From Hyphomonadaceae bacterium (GTDB lineage Bacteria; Pseudomonadota; Alphaproteobacteria; Caulobacterales; Hyphomonadaceae), in the NCBI GenBank assembly GCA_028285145.1, contig JANQQC010000053.1:26526-90525 (forward strand): 64,000 bases of DNA, given 5' to 3'. The notes below the pieces were generated by a model. That model saw only the letters and a list, made by a program, of their open reading frames with translations. It was not told where the DNA came from and ran no database searches. The translations under genes were made by a program, and so were the position numbers. Numbering within the stretch: position 1 is the first letter of the stretch; every line of letters begins with the position of its first letter. Below, piece by piece: positions 55,339 to 63,891 of the stretch.

Positions 55339-56850
55339 ATGACCGAGCGCACTCCTTATCTTATTTCTGGCGACACTGGCGACTGGGAAGTCGTCATGGG
55401 GCTGGAGGTCCATGCGCAGGTCGCCTCTAGTGCGAAGCTTTTCTCCGGAGCCTCCACCGAGTTTGGTGCCGATCCGAACTGCAATGTTTCTCTCGTCGAT
55501 GCGGCGATGCCGGGCATGTTGCCCGTGATCAACCGGAAGTGCGTGGAGCAGGCGGTGCGCACCGGGCTGGGCCTGAATGCGGAGATCAATCTGTTCTCGC
55601 GGTTTGACCGGAAGAACTATTTCTATCCCGACCTACCGCAGGGCTATCAGATCAGCCAGTTTGCGCATCCGATTGTCGGCGAGGGTGAGATTGAGGTTGA
55701 TGTCGAACCTGCGCATGGCGATCCGGCTTACTCTTTCACTGTGGGTATCGAGCGCCTGCATCTGGAACAGGATGCCGGCAAGTCCATCCACGATATGGAC
55801 CCGGATTCGACTTATGTAGACTTGAACCGGTCGGGCGTTGCGCTGATGGAGATTGTCTCCAAGCCGCATATTCGTAGCCCGTACGAGGCTGCCTCCTATG
55901 TGAAAAAGCTTAAATCCATTGTTGTGGCGCTCGGCACCTGTGATGGGGACATGGAGAAGGGCAATCTGCGAGCGGATGTGAACGTGTCTGTTTGTAAGCC
56001 CGGCGGATACGACAAGTTCAGGGAGACGGGTGATTTCGGCCATCTAGGTATTCGTTGCGAGATCAAGAATATGAACTCGTTTCGCTTCATCCAGCAGGCG
56101 ATTGAGTATGAGGCGCGTCGCCAGATCGCCATTCTAGAAGACGGCGGCAGCGTCGATCAGGAGACCCGCCTGTTCGATACGGTGAAAGGGGAGACCCGGT
56201 CGATGCGGTCCAAAGAGGATGCGCACGATTATCGCTACTTCCCGGACCCGGACTTGCTACCGCTTGAGATCGATCAGACTTGGATCGATGAAATCAAGGC
56301 TGACCTGCCAGAGCTGCCGGATGAGAAGCGCGCGCGTTTCGAGAGCGAGTACAAGCTCTCCCGCTACGATGCGGGGGTGTTGTCTTCCGATGCGGAGAAG
56401 GCGGAGTTCTTTGAAGCTGTCGCGAAGGGGCGAGATCCCAAGCTTTCAGCAAACTGGGTGAGTCAGGAGCTCTTCGGCTATCTTAACAAGAACGATCTAG
56501 AACTGGTGGAGACGCCTGTGTCCGCAGCCCAATTGGGCGGGCTCATAGATCTGATTTCCGATGACACGATCTCAGGCAAGATTGCCAAAGATGTGTTCGC
56601 GAAGATGATCGAGAGCGGTGATGACGCCGGTGTAATTGTGGAACGCGAAGGCCTGAAGCAGGTGACTGATACCGGCGCGATTGAAGCGATTGTTGATGAG
56701 ATCATTGCCGCGAACCCGGAACAGGCGGCCGGCGTCAGAGAGAAGCCGAAAGCGATTGGCTGGTTCGTCGGTCAGGTGATGAAGGCGTCCGGGGGAAAGG
56801 CCAATCCGGGCGCGGTCAACAAGATCCTACGCGAGAAGCTGGGCGCTTAG
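55339..56850 (+). CDS. gatB: Glutamyl/aspartyl-tRNA amidotransferase subunit B
   Basis: This 503-residue kinase/transamidase subunit activates the misacylated tRNA carboxylate with ATP. It begins [13 protein letters not shown] and has the cradle domain motifs [20 protein letters not shown] and [17 protein letters not shown], then [19 protein letters not shown]. The C-terminal YqeY-like tail domain (about 350-503) ends [14 protein letters not shown]. The ATG at 55339 follows a short AGGA; the longer frame to 55111 runs through the preceding gene. The stop overlaps that of the convergent HIT gene. Confidence 0.97.
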   Translation: MTERTPYLISGDTGDWEVVMGLEVHAQVASSAKLFSGASTEFGADPNCNVSLVDAAMPGMLPVINRKCVEQAVRTGLGLNAEINLFSRFDRKNYFYPDLPQGYQISQFAHPIVGEGEIEVDVEPAHGDPAYSFTVGIERLHLEQDAGKSIHDMDPDSTYVDLNRSGVALMEIVSKPHIRSPYEAASYVKKLKSIVVALGTCDGDMEKGNLRADVNVSVCKPGGYDKFRETGDFGHLGIRCEIKNMNSFRFIQQAIEYEARRQIAILEDGGSVDQETRLFDTVKGETRSMRSKEDAHDYRYFPDPDLLPLEIDQTWIDEIKADLPELPDEKRARFESEYKLSRYDAGVLSSDAEKAEFFEAVAKGRDPKLSANWVSQELFGYLNKNDLELVETPVSAAQLGGLIDLISDDTISGKIAKDVFAKMIESGDDAGVIVEREGLKQVTDTGAIEAIVDEIIAANPEQAAGVREKPKAIGWFVGQVMKASGGKANPGAVNKILREKLGA

Positions 56851-57281
56851 AACGCGTTACGGATCTTGTAGGCGACGGCTTCTAGGTCGGCGGGATCAGC
56901 TTGGCCACTGGAGCCGTGGCCACTCATCGGTCGATCTGACCAGCGCGGAATGATGTGAAAGTGGAGATGGAAAACCGTTTGTCCGGCCGGTCCGCCATTG
57001 AACTGCATCACGGTGACCCCGTCAGGTTTCAGCGCGGCTTCAACGGCTTTGGCGACTTTCTGAACGCGTTCCATATAGGGGCCAAGCTTTTCGGGCGGCA
57101 TTTCGAGCAGATTGCGCGCTTCTTCGTGCTTGGGAATGACGAGCGTGTGACCTTCGCTTTGCGGGAAGATGTCCATGAAAGCCATGGCGACGTCGTCTTC
57201 ATAGACTTTGATCGCCGGAATCTCGCTCTTCACCATCTTGGCGAATATGTTGTCCGGATCGTATTCCCCATGAAGCGCCAA
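56847..57281 (-). CDS. HIT-family nucleotide-binding hydrolase
   Basis: This 144-residue protein carries the histidine triad HLHFH (His105, His107, His109) in [11 protein letters not shown], and the N-terminal [18 protein letters not shown] pattern of Hint-type HIT proteins. These act on nucleoside phosphoramidates or adenylated substrates; the cytoplasmic substrate here is unknown. The length is normal. Its stop overlaps that of gatB. The 74 bp upstream to the next gene, on the same strand, contains no clear motif. Confidence 0.93.
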   Translation of the reverse strand: MALHGEYDPDNIFAKMVKSEIPAIKVYEDDVAMAFMDIFPQSEGHTLVIPKHEEARNLLEMPPEKLGPYMERVQKVAKAVEAALKPDGVTVMQFNGGPAGQTVFHLHFHIIPRWSDRPMSGHGSSGQADPADLEAVAYKIRNAF

Positions 57282-57355
57282 TGGTCTTCTCCCTTAAACT
57301 GAATCAGCGATGAGTGAGCTGATCACGGGCGCTTGGGATGCACAAGCCGAGCAGA

Positions 57356-58519
57356 TTAGTCTGCCTTTTTGAACGGCGTCCGCTCTTTCAGGTACTCCAT
57401 GTCGCGTTTCACTGCGTAGCGCTCTCGTTCGAGATAGTCGCTGATGGCGTCGCGCAGGCCTTCATGGGCGATCCAGTGATTGGAGTAGGTGGTGACGGGT
57501 GCATAGCCGCGGGCGAGTTTGTGGCCGCCTTGTGCGCCGGCTTCCACGCGGGTCAGGCCGCGTTCAATCGCGAAGTCTATGGCCTGATAGTAGCAGACTT
57601 CGAAATGCAGAAGCGGGCGATGCTCAACGCAGCCCCAATAGCGGCCATAAAGCGTGTCGGAGCCGATCATGTTGAGCGCGCCGGCGATCGGCCGGTCTCC
57701 ATCCTTGGCAAAAACCAGAAGGATCTGGTCCGGCATCCGATCTCCTAGAATAGAGAAGGTCTCCCGATTCAAATAAGGCGAGCCCCATTTGCGAGCGCCA
57801 GTGTCCATGTAGAATTCATAGAACGCGTCCCAGTGCTCTTCGTTTAGGTCTGCGCCTGTGATGTGCTCGAAAGCGATCCCTTCCTGAGCGCGGCGGCGTT
57901 CCTTGCGTAGGTTCTTGCGTTTGGCCGATGAGAGCGCGCCAAGGAAATCATCGAAGCTCTCATAGCCGCCGTTTTCCCAGTGGAACTGCTGATCGGTGCG
58001 TTTCAGAAGCCCCGTTGCTTCCAGTTCTTCTGCCTCGATTGGGGCGGCAAAGTTGATGTGTAAGGAGGAGAACTTGTTCTGGTCGGCCAATTGAACTGCT
58101 CCGGCGAGCAGAGCGTCCTTGAGTTGCTCCTGATCCGGACCAAGCGGCACGAGGCGGCGCCGCCCGGTGACGGGGGTGAACGGAATGGCCGAGAGGAGCT
58201 TGGGATAATAGCTCCCGCCGGCGCGTTCATAGGCGTCAGCCCAACTGTGATCGAAGACAAATTCGCCTTGGCTGTGGGTTTTTGCGTATAGCGGCATGGC
58301 CCCGCGTATCTCGCCACCTGGACCCTCGACGATAAGATGACAGGGCGACCAGCCCGTCTCAGGGCGCGCTGCTCCTGAGCGTTCCAGCGCTTCCAAGAAG
58401 TCCCAGGACAAGAAGGGGTCGTAACGCTCGCCGGGTGGATTGGCGACGGCATCCCATCCTGCGCGATCTACTTCCGAGAGACTTTGAGCAATAGTGATGC
58501 GAAGCGCGGTGTCGTCCAT
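57356..58519 (-). CDS. FemAB-like / DUF482 GNAT-fold protein
   Basis: The 387-residue protein resembles the FemAB-related family PF04339, which has two linked GNAT folds. It begins with DPFLSWDFLEALERSG and has HINFA, QFHWENGGYESFDDFLGALSSAKRKNLRKERR in the central region (about 170-205) and GRYWGCVEHRPLLHFEVCYYQAIDFAIERGL towards the end. Relatives are proposed to transfer amino acids from aminoacyl-tRNA to acceptors, but the acceptor is unknown. The start is the only good ATG. It lies upstream of the HIT gene and 21 bases from the diesterase gene. Confidence 0.88.
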   Translation of the reverse strand: MDDTALRITIAQSLSEVDRAGWDAVANPPGERYDPFLSWDFLEALERSGAARPETGWSPCHLIVEGPGGEIRGAMPLYAKTHSQGEFVFDHSWADAYERAGGSYYPKLLSAIPFTPVTGRRRLVPLGPDQEQLKDALLAGAVQLADQNKFSSLHINFAAPIEAEELEATGLLKRTDQQFHWENGGYESFDDFLGALSSAKRKNLRKERRRAQEGIAFEHITGADLNEEHWDAFYEFYMDTGARKWGSPYLNRETFSILGDRMPDQILLVFAKDGDRPIAGALNMIGSDTLYGRYWGCVEHRPLLHFEVCYYQAIDFAIERGLTRVEAGAQGGHKLARGYAPVTTYSNHWIAHEGLRDAISDYLERERYAVKRDMEYLKERTPFKKAD

Positions 58520-58540
58520 AGCCCGAGTATAGGGCGGATG

Positions 58541-59248
58541 TCAGGGACGGACGAGGGTAGGATCGATATGTTCGAAGATAATCCCGAGTTCACGATCTGG
58601 CAGAGCTTTTAGGGCATCTTCCGACGCCACGGTCCACACTACAGCTGGAAAGTCTTCCGGGGCCTGTTTCACGTCGTCTCTCCAGATTCCGAGATAGTCG
58701 ACGCCGATCTCCCGGCCAACCGAGACGGCGCGGTCAAACCTTGCCTGATCCGATTGTTCGATTGGCACGATGAGCAGCCCGCGTTGCACTGTCTCTGGCA
58801 GAGCGCGCACGGCACGCCAGTCAAAGGACATTGCCGCGGCTGGTCCGTTGTAGCGCTCCAATATGGCGACGACGGACCGAGCAAAGCCGACAGGGTCTGT
58901 CGCGCCGTCGATCTTAAGTTCGACGAGAAGGGGGGCTTCGCTACTCCAGTTGTCCAGCAGTTCCTGAAGCGTAGGGATGTGCTCTGAGGTGTCTTTGAGC
59001 CTCAGGGCTTGCAAGTCGCCCTTTGAGTGTTCGCCAAAGATACCATTTACGCCCGTCATCCGGGTTAGTGTCTCATCATGAAACACCATCACCTCGCCAT
59101 CTGATGATGGCCGGACATCAAGTTCGACACCGAGCCCTTCCTGGCAAGCCTTTTGGAAGGCGGCCATGGAGTTCTCTGGAATGGTGGTCTTCATCCAAAG
59201 ACCGCGATGCCCATAGGCAAACGCTGCTGGCTCAAACCTCTCAGCCAA
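58541..59248 (-). CDS. Glycerophosphodiester phosphodiesterase
   Basis: This enzyme of about 235 residues hydrolyses glycerophosphodiesters to glycerol-3-phosphate and an alcohol. The active site is AYGHRGLW (His14, Arg15), PENSMAAF, then VELDVRPSSDGEVMVFHDETL with Glu42, Asp44 and His57. Only non-ATG starts are available: TTG 59248 overlaps the RidA stop and gives the family N-terminus, while TTG 59254, 59284 and 59347 are further possibilities. The ridA-gdpD order and overlap are typical of alphaproteobacteria. There is no signal peptide. Confidence 0.9.
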   Translation of the reverse strand: MAERFEPAAFAYGHRGLWMKTTIPENSMAAFQKACQEGLGVELDVRPSSDGEVMVFHDETLTRMTGVNGIFGEHSKGDLQALRLKDTSEHIPTLQELLDNWSSEAPLLVELKIDGATDPVGFARSVVAILERYNGPAAAMSFDWRAVRALPETVQRGLLIVPIEQSDQARFDRAVSVGREIGVDYLGIWRDDVKQAPEDFPAVVWTVASEDALKALPDRELGIIFEHIDPTLVRP

Positions 59249-59699
59249 TTTCAAAGACGCCGTCGACTTCCACAGCGACGCCAAGTGGCAGCACGGGGCA
59301 CGAGACAGCCGACCGGGCGTGGCGACCGGCCTCTCCGAAGACCTCAACCATAAGGTCTGAACATCCGTTGACGACCTGTGGGAGCTGCTCGAAGGACGGT
59401 GCGGCGTTGACGAAGCCGCCGAGTTTCACGACCCGGCTAACCTTTGAGAGGTCCCCGACGGCAGCTTTGCACTGAGCGATGAGGTTGATGCCGCAAAGGC
59501 GCGCAGCGGCCTGGCCGGCTTCGAGATCCATATCTTCGCCGAGCCTGCCTTTCACAAGGCCGCCAGGTCCGACGCTGACCTGCCCGGAAACGAAAAGCTG
59601 GTTTCCCGTGATCACGAAGGGGACATAATTCGCGACGGCTTTCATCGGCTCTGGCAAATCGATGCCAAGGTCTTTGAGGCGGGATTCGGGTGTGGACAT
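59241..59699 (-). CDS. RidA family enamine/imine deaminase
   Basis: This 152-residue trimeric protein of the YjgF/YER057c/UK114 group removes reactive enamine or imine intermediates, or acts on a related small molecule. It shows VPFVITGNQLFVSGQVSV, AARLCGINLIAQCKAAVGDLSKV and RHARSAVSCPVLPLGVAVEVD with the conserved arginine. The ATG at 59699 follows GGAGAC. The N-terminal 15 residues are variable. It is coupled to the glycerophosphodiesterase by an overlap, so the two probably form an operon. Confidence 0.92.
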   Translation of the reverse strand: MSTPESRLKDLGIDLPEPMKAVANYVPFVITGNQLFVSGQVSVGPGGLVKGRLGEDMDLEAGQAAARLCGINLIAQCKAAVGDLSKVSRVVKLGGFVNAAPSFEQLPQVVNGCSDLMVEVFGEAGRHARSAVSCPVLPLGVAVEVDGVFEIG

Positions 59700-59764
59700 C
59701 AGTGTCTCCGGGTATGGCGCTAACATGGTCTGTAGCGGAGGGTTCGACGTCGTGAAAGCGCTGG

Positions 59765-61039
59765 TTAGCGCTCTCGTTTTTGCTCAAGCCGTATAGACCT
59801 GCCGGTCATGACGGCATCGGAGCCGAACTTTGCACGAGCCTTGTCCGCGGCGCGCTCTGCAGCTGCGCGTTTTTCTACTGTCGGATCGATGAGGTCTTTT
59901 ACATCGTCTCCCGCAGGCTGGAGCGCGGCTATGCCAACGCCAATCAGTCGATAGGATTGACCGTGCCCGGTTTCTGCTTCGAGGGCGGGTCTCATCGTCC
60001 GGAACAGGGTCTGGGCGAGTTGTGTGCCGTGCGGCAGGGTCCGCGAGCGCGTAATGGTACGGAAGTCTCCAGTTTTCAGTTTGAGTGTGATTGCCGATCC
60101 TTCGACACCTGCGCTCTTTGCTCTGTCTGCTGTGCGCAGGCAGACTCTCCAGAGGCGGTCGATGAGGGCATCGGGGTCGGAGATGTCTGTGTTGAATGTC
60201 GTTTCAGATGACACTGATTTTCGGTCGCTGTCCGGCGAGACCACCCGATTGTCCACGCCATTTGCACGCTGGTGCAACCATAGCCCGGTTTCGCCGTAGC
60301 GCCTGATCAGGTCCTTGGCGTCGGCTTGCTGTAGGTCAGCGATCGTGGCCAACCCATCCCGCGACAGGCGGGCAGCGAACTTTGGGCCAACGCCGTGGAT
60401 GGAAGCGATAGTCTGTCCAGCGAGTACTGACTTGGCCTCCGCAGCGCCAATCACGGCGAAACCACGGGGCTTGTCCATTTCGCTGGCCGTCTTGGCCAGG
60501 AACTTATTCCTGGACAGACCAATCGAGACGGTGATGCCGATGTCCGCCTCGATTTCCAGCGCCAGCCGGATCAGGCTCTGCGCGGGTGAGCCTCGATTGA
60601 TCTGGTCCGTACCGGAAAGATCCATATAGGCTTCATCGATTGAGACTGGTTGCACCAGTGGCGTCAGCGCCTTCATTTTCTCACGGACCCGGCGGCCTTC
60701 AGCGACATACTTCGCGTGGTCTGGTTTAACGACTACGACGTCCGGGCACGCCTTGAGCGCCTTGAACATAGGCATCGCAGAGTGAATGCCGTAGAGCCGG
60801 GCAATGTAGCAGCACGTCGACACGACGCCCCGGGTGCCGCCACCGACGATCACGGGTTGATCCTTCAGCGAGGGATCATCACGTTTTTCAATGGCTGCGT
60901 AGAACGCGTCGCAATCGAGATGAGCAACGGCCAATTGGCGCAGTTCAGGGTGGGAGAGGATACGCGTTCCGCCGCAGGACGTACAGTTTGAGCCGTTTTC
61001 TCCCGTCTCCTCGCCACAATCGCGACAAAGCGTAAGCAT
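59765..61039 (-). CDS. dinB: DNA polymerase IV with N-terminal zinc finger
   Basis: This 424-residue Y-family polymerase performs translesion synthesis. A four-cysteine finger (Cys5, Cys8, Cys19, Cys22) precedes the catalytic domain, an arrangement common in alphaproteobacterial DinB. The active site has Asp42 in AHLDCDAFYAAIEK and Asp135-Glu136 in SIDEAYMDLS. VSIGLSRNKFLAKTAS is the palm/finger signature, and the little-finger domain begins near 275. The C-terminal tail is basic. It is divergent from divK, with 131 bp containing a candidate CtrA box. Confidence 0.94.
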   Translation of the reverse strand: MLTLCRDCGEETGENGSNCTSCGGTRILSHPELRQLAVAHLDCDAFYAAIEKRDDPSLKDQPVIVGGGTRGVVSTCCYIARLYGIHSAMPMFKALKACPDVVVVKPDHAKYVAEGRRVREKMKALTPLVQPVSIDEAYMDLSGTDQINRGSPAQSLIRLALEIEADIGITVSIGLSRNKFLAKTASEMDKPRGFAVIGAAEAKSVLAGQTIASIHGVGPKFAARLSRDGLATIADLQQADAKDLIRRYGETGLWLHQRANGVDNRVVSPDSDRKSVSSETTFNTDISDPDALIDRLWRVCLRTADRAKSAGVEGSAITLKLKTGDFRTITRSRTLPHGTQLAQTLFRTMRPALEAETGHGQSYRLIGVGIAALQPAGDDVKDLIDPTVEKRAAAERAADKARAKFGSDAVMTGRSIRLEQKRER

Positions 61040-61092
61040 GGATGTTCATCCCATGTTCTGGCTAATGCCGCAATTGAACGTCATACATATCC

Positions 61093-61107
61093 GTAAATAA
61101 AGATTAA
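61093..61107 (-). promoter_or_regulatory. Candidate CtrA box upstream of divK
   Basis: Read on the minus strand the bases are TTAA-TCTTTAT-TTAC, one mismatch from the CtrA consensus TTAA-N7-TTAA. It lies 64-78 bases before the divK ATG. In Caulobacter CtrA activates divK; that this site is used here is inference. Confidence 0.45.
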
Positions 61108-61170
61108 CGTTCTCAGATGTACCTGTGCATGTTCAATGAGGTGAAGCCGAATCGGCGGTGAAACGGATAA

Positions 61171-61566
61171 ATGGGCGATACCACGCAACGGTCTGTGCTG
61201 GTTGTTGAGGACAATGAACTCAACATGCGCCTTTTCTGCGACCTGTTGGATGCCTACGGCTACGGAACGTTTGAGTGCCGAGACGGGGCCAATGCAGTCG
61301 AAATCGCGCGGGCTGAGCGTCCTGATTTGATCATTATGGACATTCAGCTTCCCGAGGTGTCTGGCCTCGATATCACGCGTTGGATCAAGGATGATGAGGA
61401 CCTGGCCGACATTCCGGTGCTTGCCGTAACGGCCTTTGCGATGCGCTCAGACGAGGAGCGGGTGAGGGAAGCCGGGTGCGAGGGCTATCTGTCTAAGCCG
61501 ATCCAGATTGGGTCTTTCATGAAAGCGGTGGAGAGCCTAATCCACAAAAACGGACGCGCTGCATGA
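61171..61566 (+). CDS. divK: Single-domain response regulator DivK
   Basis: This 131-residue receiver protein relays polarity and cell-cycle signals; in Caulobacter it is phosphorylated by DivJ and dephosphorylated by PleC. The phospho-acceptor is Asp57 in LIIMDIQLPE. The acidic pair in VVEDNELNM, the Thr in AVTAFAMRS and the Lys in YLSKPIQ complete the active site. No output domain is present. It overlaps pleD by four bases (ATGA), the gene order seen in Caulobacter and relatives. Confidence 0.94.
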   Translation: MGDTTQRSVLVVEDNELNMRLFCDLLDAYGYGTFECRDGANAVEIARAERPDLIIMDIQLPEVSGLDITRWIKDDEDLADIPVLAVTAFAMRSDEERVREAGCEGYLSKPIQIGSFMKAVESLIHKNGRAA

Positions 61567-62930
61567 GTGCGCGCATCCTTGTCGTCGATGATATCGAGGC
61601 GAACCGGCGGCTGCTTAAGGCGAAACTGGAAGCCAAATATTATGATGTGATTGTCGCTGAAAACGGCGAGAAGGCGATTACCGCTGCCAAATCTGATAGC
61701 CCTGCAATTATTCTTCTGGATGTGATGATGCCGGGAATCGATGGGTACGAAACTTGTCGGCGTCTAAAAGCCGATCCGGATACGGCTCACATACCTGTTG
61801 TCATGGTCACGGCGCTCAGTGAGGTCGAAGACCGCATCAAGGGCCTCAAGGTGGGTGCGGAGGACTTTCTGACAAAGCCGGTCGATGACTTCGCGCTCAT
61901 GACGCGCATTGAAGCATTGATGCGATACAACACGGTCGCGGATGAGTTGCGCCGGCGTGAAGCCAGCGGCATGGCGTCTGGCAGCCTAGAAGCCGTGGAC
62001 CTCGAAGATCTTAAGAAGCCGGCAAGCGTGCTCATTATTGACGACAATCCGCGCTCATCCGTTCGCCTCGCCAAGAGATTGCGCGAGGAAGGGCACACCG
62101 TCGTGACATTGCTTGAAAGCGGCGGCTTGAGTGCTGAAGCAGGACGTAAGGCCGAACTCGTGATCGTGTCTCTCAACGCCGAAAAATTCGATCCGCTCCG
62201 CATTTGCGCGCACTTTAAGATGCACGAGACGACCCGGTCCCTGTCTGTGATTGTGGTTTTCGATCCGCACGATCAGGCGAAGGCCATGAAGGCGATGGAG
62301 CTTGGCGCGAGCGATATGGTTGTGACGCCCGTCGAAGATCAGGAACTGCTGGCTCGTGTGCGGACCCAGTCCAGGCGGACGCGTTACATCGATATTCTCC
62401 GGCGACGCGTGGATCACGGGATGGAACTCGCAGTGATCGACCAGCTGACGGGTCTTCACAATCGGCGTTACATGATCAACCAGCTGGACCGTCTTCTGAA
62501 GCGCCCATCGGCGGAGCAGTCACCGATTTCGGTGATGATCGCGGATATCGACCACTTCAAGAGGGTGAATGATACCTACGGTCATGAGGCGGGCGACAAT
62601 GTCTTGAAGGAGGTTGCCCGCCGGCTTCAGGCGAACACCCGACCGACAGATATTGTTTGTCGTCATGGCGGTGAGGAATTCATGATCATCATGCCGGATA
62701 CAGCCGTGGAGATCGCCTGCAAGGCTGCTGAGCGTATACGCCGGGCCGTGGCGGCCGATGCTTTTGAAATTGAAGGCGTGCCTGTCTCGCTCGATGTTAC
62801 GCTTAGCGGTGGTGTCGCGGCCTATACCGGCAGCGGTGAGAGCCCGCTCGACCTGATCAAGAAGTCAGACGAGGCCCTCTACAGGGCGAAGTCCGGCGGC
62901 CGAAATCGCGTTGAAAGCGTCGCAGCCTGA
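61563..62930 (+). CDS. pleD: Response regulator / diguanylate cyclase PleD
   Basis: This 455-residue protein has two receivers and a GGDEF domain. Receiver 1 carries Asp53 in ILLDVMMPG, which is phosphorylated in Caulobacter to dimerise the enzyme. Receiver 2 (about 155-270) lacks the acceptor, with Ser203 in IVSLNAEKFD, so it acts as an adaptor. The cyclase has GGEEF at 369-373 and the inhibitory RPTD (360-363), five residues upstream. It makes c-di-GMP for the swarmer-to-stalk transition. The overlap with divK couples the two. Confidence 0.95.
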   Translation: MSARILVVDDIEANRRLLKAKLEAKYYDVIVAENGEKAITAAKSDSPAIILLDVMMPGIDGYETCRRLKADPDTAHIPVVMVTALSEVEDRIKGLKVGAEDFLTKPVDDFALMTRIEALMRYNTVADELRRREASGMASGSLEAVDLEDLKKPASVLIIDDNPRSSVRLAKRLREEGHTVVTLLESGGLSAEAGRKAELVIVSLNAEKFDPLRICAHFKMHETTRSLSVIVVFDPHDQAKAMKAMELGASDMVVTPVEDQELLARVRTQSRRTRYIDILRRRVDHGMELAVIDQLTGLHNRRYMINQLDRLLKRPSAEQSPISVMIADIDHFKRVNDTYGHEAGDNVLKEVARRLQANTRPTDIVCRHGGEEFMIIMPDTAVEIACKAAERIRRAVAADAFEIEGVPVSLDVTLSGGVAAYTGSGESPLDLIKKSDEALYRAKSGGRNRVESVAA

Positions 62931-62944
62931 CCAAGCTGCAAATG

Positions 62945-62975
62945 AAAACGGCCCGCTGGTCAGCGAGCCGTTTCT
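62945..62975 (-). terminator. Bidirectional terminator between pleD and rpmG
   Basis: AAACGGC-C-CGCT pairs with AGCG-A-GCCGTTT around a four-base loop, with one mismatch in the stem. T-rich ends occur on both strands, so it can serve both pleD and rpmG. Confidence 0.75.
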
Positions 62976-62997
62976 CAATCAGGTGCAGGGCGAAGAT

Positions 62998-63165
62998 CTA
63001 TTTGATCTTGCCTTCCTTAAACTCAACATGTTTACGCGCGATCGGATCGTACTTCCGCATCACGAGCTTTTCGGTGATGTTGCGTGGATTCTTCTTTGTT
63101 ACGTAGAAGAAGCCCGTCCCGGCGGTCGAGTTCAGGCGTATCTTGATGGTTGCCGGTTTGGCCAT
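62998..63165 (-). CDS. rpmG: 50S ribosomal protein bL33
   Basis: This 55-residue basic protein sits near the exit-tRNA site of the large subunit. It begins [13 protein letters not shown] and has [24 protein letters not shown] and the tail [10 protein letters not shown], all typical of bL33. There is no cysteine, so it is the zinc-free (C-) form. The ATG at 63165 gives the universal start. Upstream sequence to the tRNA gene (167 bp) is unremarkable. Confidence 0.96.
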   Translation of the reverse strand: MAKPATIKIRLNSTAGTGFFYVTKKNPRNITEKLVMRKYDPIARKHVEFKEGKIK

Positions 63166-63332
63166 AGCGGTTGGCTCTCGAATGCTTTGAATTGCGAAAG
63201 GGCGTCTAATGACGGCGTGCGCGCTTGAAGTCAAGCGCCGCTCTGCCGATGCCTAAGGAAGCCAGACGCGGTGTTTTCGCAGCGTTCGCCTCTTGCGATC
63301 CGGCGGGTCGCCGACTAGACCCTTGCACGCGC

Positions 63333-63422
63333 GGAGAGGTGGCCGAGTGGCTGAAGGCGCGCCCCTGCTAAGGGCGTATACGTTTACGCGTATCGAGGGT
63401 TCGAATCCCTTCCTCTCCGCCA
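63333..63422 (+). tRNA. tRNA-Ser, anticodon GCT, CCA encoded
   Basis: The acceptor stem GGAGAGG pairs with CCTCTCC, followed by discriminator G and encoded CCA. The anticodon arm has a CGCCC/GGGCG stem with loop CTGCTAA, giving anticodon GCT for AGC/AGU codons. The long variable arm (ATACG/CGTAT) is that of a class II tRNA. The T-loop GGTTCGAATCCC is intact. The 3' end is a possible element attachment site. Confidence 0.97.
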
Positions 63423-63891
63423 CCTAGTCCGTCTCCGAACAGAGACTTTGCCGCGCCTCCGGAAACCCCCGACATTTCGGTAACTTGTGACGAGGTTTCG
63501 ATGCTAATCCGAACGTCGCGTGGACCAAAACTCGCGAAATCACCCAAAAATCGCCGCTGTCTCCGTAGCGAAACCGCGTGGTCGGGATTCGCTGATAACA
63601 GGGAAATTTGCGGCCACCGAGGAAGAATTACCCTGGGATATCGACCTTATCCGGTCCAACACGCTGTATTGGAACGATAATTTCAGGGTTCAGCGAGTTT
63701 CGGAACAGGGAATTCGAAACCGCACATCAGGGAATGCGAATCCGCAGAACAGGGAAATTTCTCAGGAGTTTGCTACCGATCAACCGGTTCCGAACAAGCT
63801 GGATTCCTGCGCATTCCAGGTAATAGGCCAACGGATATTGTCAGCGGAACTGACCTTTGAGCGAATGGAGTGACCAGAGTACCATCTATGG
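63423..63891. other. Gene-free flank of tRNA-Ser
   Basis: There is no credible gene in this stretch of about 470 bp. A frame at 63520-63873 is open but has a weak start and runs through a 22-bp repeat array whose period is not a multiple of three. A further CAGGGAAATTT copy lies at 63599-63609, outside the array. No convincing IS6 terminal inverted repeat is visible before the transposase start. It probably belongs to a mobile or integrated segment. Confidence 0.5.
63684..63771 (+). repeat. 22-bp-period direct repeat array (CAGGG iterons)
   Basis: CAGGG starts at 63684, 63706, 63728 and 63750, exactly 22 bp apart. The second and third units agree at 18 of 22 positions by my count. The period equals about two helical turns, so the repeats face one side of the DNA. 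Arm-type recombinase or iteron-like protein sites are possible. Confidence 0.7.

Noticed and set aside
63684..63771. CRISPR array
   Set aside because: Units are only 22 bp long including the variable part, with a five- to seven-base conserved core and no spacer-repeat structure or cas genes.
63520..63873. Possible 117-residue protein after tRNA-Ser
   Set aside because: GTG start without a ribosome site, no domain, and it crosses DNA repeats with a 22-bp period that shifts frame in each unit.
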